From: Oceanospirillaceae bacterium | GTDB lineage: Bacteria; Pseudomonadota; Gammaproteobacteria; Pseudomonadales; Balneatricaceae | Reading direction: 5' to 3' | Assembly (NCBI GenBank): GCA_023954795.1 | Contig: JAGSHA010000010.1 | Location: forward strand, 1-28,126 | Length of the DNA: 28,126 nt | Part shown: positions 23,199 to 28,126 of the stretch, piece after piece | Position numbering within the stretch: the stretch's first letter is position 1 | How the letters are laid out: the number at the start of each line of letters is the position of its first letter | Program-made: the position numbers and the translations under genes | Notes under the pieces: model-generated | What the model saw: only the letters and a program-made list of their open reading frames with translations | Told to the model about the DNA's origin: nothing | Databases searched by the model: none

Positions 23199-23311
23199 GC
23201 AGATAACGACTAACATTAAACTCATTCAATAAAAGTTGAATTAGACTCAAAGCATCTTGCAACTAATTGATTTAAAATACTGCGTTTCGATTTAACACCG
23301 GATAGAAAGCC

Positions 23312-26300
23312 GTGGCACAAGTAGATAAAACCGCACAGTTGAGCGCTGCTCTAAAAGACCGCATCCTAATTTTGGATGGTGGTATGGGCACCATGATTCA
23401 GGACTATAAACTGGAGGAAGAGGATTACCGCGGCGAGCGTTTTGCTGACTGGCACATTGAGGTCAAAGGCAATAACGATCTGCTGGTACTAACACAGCCA
23501 AAGATCATCGCTGATATCCACCGCGCTTATCTAGACGCCGGTGCTGACATTATCGAAACCAATACCTTTAACGCGACCACCATTGCGATGGCCGACTATG
23601 AGATGGAGTCGTACAGCCGCGAGATTAATGTGGAAGCGGCGCGACTGGCTCGCCAGGTCGCGGATGAAGTCACAGCGCAGACACCGGACAGACCGCGTTA
23701 CGTTGCCGGTGTATTAGGCCCAACCAACCGCACCTGCTCTATTTCGCCGGATGTTAATGATCCCGCGTACCGCAACGTTACTTTTAATGAGCTGGCTGAA
23801 GCGTACACTGAGTCCCTCGATGGATTGATTGAGGGTGGTGCTGACATCATCCTGATTGAGACAATCTTCGATACGCTAAACGCAAAAGCGTGTATTTACG
23901 CTGTCGAGACCTATTTCGAAGAAAAAGGCCTGCGTCTGCCGGTCATGATCTCAGGTACTATTACAGACGCCTCAGGTCGTACCCTGTCCGGCCAGACAAC
24001 CGAAGCCTTCTGGAACTCGGTCCGTCACGCTAGACCAATCTCCATTGGTTTGAACTGTGCGCTGGGGCCGGATGAACTGCGCCAGTACGTGCAAGAACTA
24101 TCCCGCATCGCGAACACCCACGTCTCCGCTCACCCGAACGCCGGCCTGCCGAACGCCTTTGGTGGTTACGATGAAACTCCGGCGCAGATGGGCAAAGAGA
24201 TCGGTGAATGGGCGGAATCAGGCTTCCTGAACATTATCGGTGGTTGCTGTGGCACCACGCCCGAGCACATTCGGGCAATGCGAGAAGCTGCACAACAGCA
24301 CTCCCCACGTGAAATCCCTGATATTCCTGTTGCCTGTCGCTTATCCGGCCTTGAGCCGATGCATATTGGCGAAGACACCTTGTTTGTAAACGTTGGTGAG
24401 CGAACCAATGTTACCGGCTCGGCGATGTTTAAACGGCTGATCAAAGAAAACGATTACGAAACAGCACTCAATGTTGCCCGCCAGCAGGTGGAAAACGGTG
24501 CTCAGGTGATCGATATCAACATGGACGAAGGCATGCTGGACGCTCATGCGGCCATGGTACGCTTTCTCAACCTGATCGCCGGTGAGCCTGATATTGCCTG
24601 CGTGCCGATTATGATCGATTCGTCCAAGTGGGACGTACTCGAAGCGGGTCTGCAGTGTATCCAGGGTAAAGGCGTGGTGAATTCCATCAGCCTGAAAGAA
24701 GGTGAAGAAAACTTCATCGAACAAGCTCGCAAGATTCGCCGCTACGGCGCTGCGATGGTTGTTATGGCCTTCGATGAAACCGGACAGGCAGATACTTATC
24801 AGCGCAAGATCGAGATCTGTGAACGCTCCTACCGCGTGCTGGTTGATAAGGTTGGCTTCCCACCGGAAGACATCATCTTTGACCCGAATATTTTTGCAGT
24901 TGCAACGGGCATCGATGAACATAATAACTACGCGGTCGACTTTATAGAAGCGACGGGCTGGATTAAGCAAAACCTGCCACATGCAAAAGTATCCGGCGGC
25001 GTATCCAACGTATCCTTCTCTTTCCGTGGTAACAACCCGGTACGTGAAGCGATCCATTGTGTCTTCCTTTACCATGCCATCCAACAAGGCATGGACATGG
25101 GTATCGTCAACGCAGGCCAGCTCGCTATCTATGATGATCTGCCTGCTGAGCTGCGTGATCTGGTAGAAGACGTTGTTCTTAACCGTCGCGACGATGGCAC
25201 AGAACGCCTGCTTGAGGTCGCTGAAAAATACCGAGGCGACGGCTCTGCACAGGAAGATCCGCAAGCAGCTGAATGGCGCAGCTGGGACGTCAATAAGCGT
25301 CTGAGCCATGCGCTGGTTAAAGGCATTACTGAGTTTATCGACGAAGATACCGAAGAGTGCCGCCAGCACTACCCGCGCCCTCTCGAAGTTATCGAAGGTC
25401 CGCTGATGGATGGCATGAGCATTGTCGGTGACCTTTTTGGTGCCGGTAAGATGTTCCTGCCACAGGTTGTTAAGTCTGCGCGTGTTATGAAAAAAGCCGT
25501 TGCCTACCTGATGCCTTACATTGAGGAAGAGAAAGCCGGTAGCGAATCTACGTCAAACGGCAAGATCGTTATGGCCACGGTAAAAGGTGACGTCCACGAC
25601 ATCGGTAAAAACATCGTTGGCGTTGTCCTGCAATGTAATAACTACGAGATTGTTGATCTCGGAGTGATGGTGTCAGCCGAAACCATCTTGCGTACCGCCC
25701 GTGAAGAGAACGCTGACATTATTGGTCTGTCTGGCCTGATTACTCCTTCATTGGACGAGATGGTCCACATGGCCCGGGAGATGGAACGTCAGGAATTTAA
25801 CATCCCTCTGATGATCGGCGGCGCAACCACATCTAAAGCCCATACCGCTGTGAAGATCGATCCGGTCTTCCATCGTGACCAGGTGGTGCATGTTACCAAC
25901 GCATCCCGCGCAGTAAACGTTGCTTCCTCCTTACTCTCCAAAGACAAAAAGCCTAACTATGTCAAAGAGATACAGGAAGAATATCAGGCGGTTCGTGAAC
26001 GTCACGCCGCGCGTGCAAATGATAAACGTCGTGTCACGCTTGAAGCTGCTCGTGAGAACAAGTTCCAGATTGACTGGGATGAGTATACGCCTCCGGTGCC
26101 TGCTCAACTTGGACTTCAGGTTTTCGACAGCGTCGCGTTAGATGAGCTGCAGCCGTACATCGACTGGTCCCCGTTTTTCCATACATGGGAACTGGCCGGT
26201 CGTTATCCACGCATTCTGGAAGATGAAATCATTGGCGAAGAAGCGACCAAGCTCTTTAAAGATGCACAGGATATGCTGAAAAAGCTGGTGGACGAAAAAC

Positions 26301-27022
26301 TACTGACCGCACGTGCAGTTGTTGGTGTGTTCCCGGCAAATAGCGTCAATGACGATGACATTGAACTCTATACCGATGAAAGCCGCACAGAGGTTCTGAC
26401 CACCCTGCACCACCTGCGTCAGCAGATGGAGAAAGTTGAGGGTAAAGCCAACATGTGTCTGACCGACTTCATTGCACCGAAAGACAGCGGAAAACAAGAT
26501 TACTTCGGTGCATTTGCGGTGACTGCGGGTCACGGTTGTGACGAGCTGGTCGCACAGTACGAAGCTGACCACGATGATTACAACTCCATCATGGTTAAGG
26601 CACTGGCAGACCGTTTTGCCGAAGCCTTCGCTGAAATGATGCATGCAAAAGTTCGTCGCGAAATATGGGGATATGCAGCAGATGAAGCGTTAGAAAACGA
26701 AGACCTGATCAAAGAAAAATATCAGGGTATTCGTCCAGCACCCGGTTACCCGGCATGCCCGGAACACACCGAGAAAGGCTTGCTGTGGGAATTGCTGGAT
26801 GCTGAAGCGAACACAGGTATCACCCTGACTGACGCTTATGCAATGCTGCCCACCGCCTCGGTCAGCGGCTGGTACTTTAGCCATCCAAAATCTCAGTACT
26901 TCGGCGTGGCCAAGATCAGTGAAGATCAGGTTGAAAACTACGCAGAACGTACAGGCATGGAAATGACACAGGCTGAACGCTGGCTGGCACCCAACCTGGG
27001 TTATGAGCCAGAAGAAGGCTAA
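23312..27022 (+). CDS. metH: Cobalamin-dependent methionine synthase MetH
   Basis: It is 1236 residues (E. coli 1227) from a GTG at 23312, with GGAT a few bases upstream. It transfers a methyl group from methyltetrahydrofolate to homocysteine through B12. All modules are present. The homocysteine domain (about 1-330) has zinc ligands Cys249, Cys312 and Cys313 (GLNCALG, GGCCGTTP). The folate domain begins near 358 (GERTNVTGS). The B12 cap lies at about 655-745. The Rossmann B12 domain has DVHDIG, with His762 as the lower cobalt ligand, and SGLITPSLDEM. The AdoMet activation domain at the C-terminus has RPAPGYPACPEHTEK near 1141. The gene stands alone between the panD divergent region and its own terminator. 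Confidence 0.97.
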   Translation: MAQVDKTAQLSAALKDRILILDGGMGTMIQDYKLEEEDYRGERFADWHIEVKGNNDLLVLTQPKIIADIHRAYLDAGADIIETNTFNATTIAMADYEMESYSREINVEAARLARQVADEVTAQTPDRPRYVAGVLGPTNRTCSISPDVNDPAYRNVTFNELAEAYTESLDGLIEGGADIILIETIFDTLNAKACIYAVETYFEEKGLRLPVMISGTITDASGRTLSGQTTEAFWNSVRHARPISIGLNCALGPDELRQYVQELSRIANTHVSAHPNAGLPNAFGGYDETPAQMGKEIGEWAESGFLNIIGGCCGTTPEHIRAMREAAQQHSPREIPDIPVACRLSGLEPMHIGEDTLFVNVGERTNVTGSAMFKRLIKENDYETALNVARQQVENGAQVIDINMDEGMLDAHAAMVRFLNLIAGEPDIACVPIMIDSSKWDVLEAGLQCIQGKGVVNSISLKEGEENFIEQARKIRRYGAAMVVMAFDETGQADTYQRKIEICERSYRVLVDKVGFPPEDIIFDPNIFAVATGIDEHNNYAVDFIEATGWIKQNLPHAKVSGGVSNVSFSFRGNNPVREAIHCVFLYHAIQQGMDMGIVNAGQLAIYDDLPAELRDLVEDVVLNRRDDGTERLLEVAEKYRGDGSAQEDPQAAEWRSWDVNKRLSHALVKGITEFIDEDTEECRQHYPRPLEVIEGPLMDGMSIVGDLFGAGKMFLPQVVKSARVMKKAVAYLMPYIEEEKAGSESTSNGKIVMATVKGDVHDIGKNIVGVVLQCNNYEIVDLGVMVSAETILRTAREENADIIGLSGLITPSLDEMVHMAREMERQEFNIPLMIGGATTSKAHTAVKIDPVFHRDQVVHVTNASRAVNVASSLLSKDKKPNYVKEIQEEYQAVRERHAARANDKRRVTLEAARENKFQIDWDEYTPPVPAQLGLQVFDSVALDELQPYIDWSPFFHTWELAGRYPRILEDEIIGEEATKLFKDAQDMLKKLVDEKLLTARAVVGVFPANSVNDDDIELYTDESRTEVLTTLHHLRQQMEKVEGKANMCLTDFIAPKDSGKQDYFGAFAVTAGHGCDELVAQYEADHDDYNSIMVKALADRFAEAFAEMMHAKVRREIWGYAADEALENEDLIKEKYQGIRPAPGYPACPEHTEKGLLWELLDAEANTGITLTDAYAMLPTASVSGWYFSHPKSQYFGVAKISEDQVENYAERTGMEMTQAERWLAPNLGYEPEEG

Positions 27023-27044
27023 CGCTTAAACAGCACACGCTAGC

Positions 27045-27078
27045 AAGGGTCGGTGGAGCAATTCATCGACCCTTTTTT
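27045..27078 (+). terminator. Terminator of metH
   Basis: AAGGGTCGGTG (27045-27055) pairs with CATCGACCCTT (27064-27074, one G-U) around an 8-nt loop, followed by a T-run to 27078. It starts about 20 bp after the metH stop. Confidence 0.9.
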
Positions 27079-27125
27079 CGGCACCATCTACGACTGTCCC
27101 CACACTACTCGGCAGGTAAAACTCC

Positions 27126-27617
27126 ATGTCCACTTTGAGTATTCGTCCCGTTCAGGAAAGAGATTTAGAACGCTGTTTCGAAATAGAAACCGTGTCCTAT
27201 TCCGGAGACGAAGCCGCAAGCAAAGAAAAGATTCTCAAACGAATCAACACCTACCCTGAAGGGTTTATCGTTCTGGAAAATAAGCGGGAAATCGTTGGTT
27301 TTATCAACGCAGGGGCGACCCATCAGGTTGAACTGTCCGATGAAGAGTTCAAAGAACTGATTGGTCACGATCCGGCAGGAACGCAGATTGTCGTCATGTC
27401 AGTCGTTATACATCCTGATTATCAGGGACAAGGAATGGCGGCGAAATTGATGGATGACTTTATCGCTCGCATGAAAGCGATGAGTAAAACCGAGATCTAT
27501 CTGATATGCCAGACAGAACTGATCTCTATGTATGAGAAGTTTGGCTATCAGGACTTAGGACCGTCAACCTCGGACCATGGCGGGTTGAGCTGGCACGAGA
27601 TGTCACTCCGGCTCTAA
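27126..27617 (+). CDS. GNAT-family N-acetyltransferase
   Basis: It is 163 residues, one GNAT domain. The start STLSIRPVQERDLERCFEIE is a typical GNAT beta1-alpha1. The acetyl-CoA pyrophosphate-binding motif is VVIHPDYQGQGMAAKLM (QGQGMA at 100-105), and the late YEKFGYQ (136-142) supplies the usual Tyr near the active site. The acceptor is unknown; the fold covers small amines, peptides and protein N-termini. The order of motifs resembles RimI- and AANAT-like enzymes, but nothing allows a narrower name. It lies between the metH terminator and the convergent EAL gene. Confidence 0.87.
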   Translation: MSTLSIRPVQERDLERCFEIETVSYSGDEAASKEKILKRINTYPEGFIVLENKREIVGFINAGATHQVELSDEEFKELIGHDPAGTQIVVMSVVIHPDYQGQGMAAKLMDDFIARMKAMSKTEIYLICQTELISMYEKFGYQDLGPSTSDHGGLSWHEMSLRL

Positions 27618-27626
27618 TATCAAGAC

Positions 27627-27660
27627 GCTGATCGCTCGCTCCGCAAGAGCAATCAGCTTT
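27627..27660. terminator. Probable terminator between the GNAT and EAL genes
   Basis: GCTGAT-c-GCTC (27627-27637) pairs with GAGC-a-ATCAGC (27647-27657), one internal mismatch, around a 9-nt loop, followed by TTT. The right arm overlaps the EAL gene stop codon. The T-tract is short, so strength is uncertain. Confidence 0.5.
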
Positions 27661-28126
27661 CAGCTTCATACAGGTTCGAATGCCCAGGGAATGGAGAGCA
27701 CCAACGCTCCACCCATTGCGGCAGCTGGCCGGCAGGTAGCGGCTTCGAAATAACATAGCCTTGCGCCAGCTCACACCCGATATCCATCAGGAAGCGGCCA
27801 TGATCGATACTTTCCACACCTTCGGCAATAACCTTTAATTGAAACGCCTTCGCGAGCCCCATAATCCCTTCCAGAATGGCCAAATCATCTGGATTATCGA
27901 TCAATCCCAGGACAAAGCTTTGGTCGATTTTTAGTGTTGATACCGGCAATGTCTTCAGATAAGTCAGAGACGAATAACCCGTACCAAAATCATCAATAGC
28001 AACACTGACACCCAGATCAAGACAGCTATTCAGCGTCATAGAGGTGTGAAGAACATCGTCCAGTGCAGCGGTTTCCAGAATCTCTAACTCAAGCCGCTCG
28101 GGTGACACTTGTGGCCACGTATCCAA
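27653..28126 (-). CDS. EAL-domain cyclic-di-GMP phosphodiesterase, C-terminal part (5' end beyond window)
   Basis: The frame is open through the right edge; 157 residues of the C-terminal half of an EAL domain are visible. Catalytic and binding signatures are present: LEILETA (metal-binding Glu), AIDDFGTGYSSL (the DD pair), LKIDQSFV (Lys), IAEGVES (Glu) and the closing AQGYVISKPLPA. These match an active c-di-GMP phosphodiesterase. The domain ends close to the C-terminus, so any sensor, PAS or GGDEF domain must lie N-terminal, outside the window. The TTG at the edge should not be taken as the true start. Confidence 0.9.
   Translation of the reverse strand: MDTWPQVSPERLELEILETAALDDVLHTSMTLNSCLDLGVSVAIDDFGTGYSSLTYLKTLPVSTLKIDQSFVLGLIDNPDDLAILEGIMGLAKAFQLKVIAEGVESIDHGRFLMDIGCELAQGYVISKPLPAGQLPQWVERWCSPFPGHSNLYEAES

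Larger units (their letters stand above)
22851..23311. other. Divergent panD-metH intergenic region
   Basis: There is no gene in these 461 bp. A short direct repeat (AGATCCGT twice, 22923-22938) is followed by two adjacent perfect inverted repeats (22954-22983 and 22986-23004). A third lies closer to metH (23182-23198). The half next to metH is AT-rich and likely holds its promoter, though no clear hexamer pair was found. The conserved GAGGAGCG-like core of an SAH riboswitch was looked for and not seen. Confidence 0.45.

Noticed and set aside
22908..23311. SAH or cobalamin riboswitch in the metH leader
   Set aside because: I looked for the conserved SAH core and B12-box-like sequence and saw neither. 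A covariance-model search would settle it.
24341..25369. 342-codon minus-strand ORF inside metH
   Set aside because: It is antisense to conserved MetH coding sequence, has no recognisable domain, and is explained by codon bias of the real gene.

Overview
The window looks like chromosomal DNA of a marine, heterotrophic gammaproteobacterium, probably of the Oceanospirillales or a neighbouring group. This rests on three things seen here: an Xps-type type II secretion (T2SS) operon, PanD, PrpE and B12-dependent MetH of gammaproteobacterial type, and large Sec-exported repeat proteins. No rRNA or tRNA is present, so the genus cannot be fixed.

Left part (1-8291): the 3' end of a secreted multidomain protein (+) faces a minus-strand block of repeat proteins. 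Two large paralogues (1448-4666 and 5219-7708) each have a signal peptide, a shared N-terminal module of roughly 280-300 residues, and tandem Ig-like repeats with one conserved cysteine pair per repeat. The first has five repeats and a C-terminal cap domain. The second has four repeats and no cap. An orphan copy of the end of that cap is encoded at 991-1200. Each large gene has its own terminator, an AGGAGG ribosome binding site 6 nt before the start, and an upstream non-coding stretch of about 500 bp.

Middle (8292-18725): one compact minus-strand T2SS operon in the order gspE-F-G-H-I-J-K-L-M-N-D. This is the Xanthomonas Xps layout, with a GspC-like protein (GspN/XpsN) just before a lipoprotein secretin. 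It encodes the ATPase, inner-membrane platform, five pseudopilins and outer-membrane pore. No prepilin peptidase lies in the window, so it must be elsewhere. Export of the neighbouring repeat proteins by this system is an inference from adjacency and signal peptides only.

Right part (18726-28126): a divergent YbbO-like short-chain dehydrogenase, two copies of a REP-like cloverleaf repeat, prpE (propionyl-CoA synthetase), panD (aspartate decarboxylase), metH (methionine synthase), a GNAT acetyltransferase, and the 3' end of an EAL-domain protein running off the right edge. Most transcription units end in clear intrinsic terminators. The gaps before prpE, panD and metH carry perfect inverted repeats that may be operators.

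The most unusual content is the pair of repeat proteins with the orphan cap, next to the secretion operon. The rest is recognisable housekeeping or secretion machinery.
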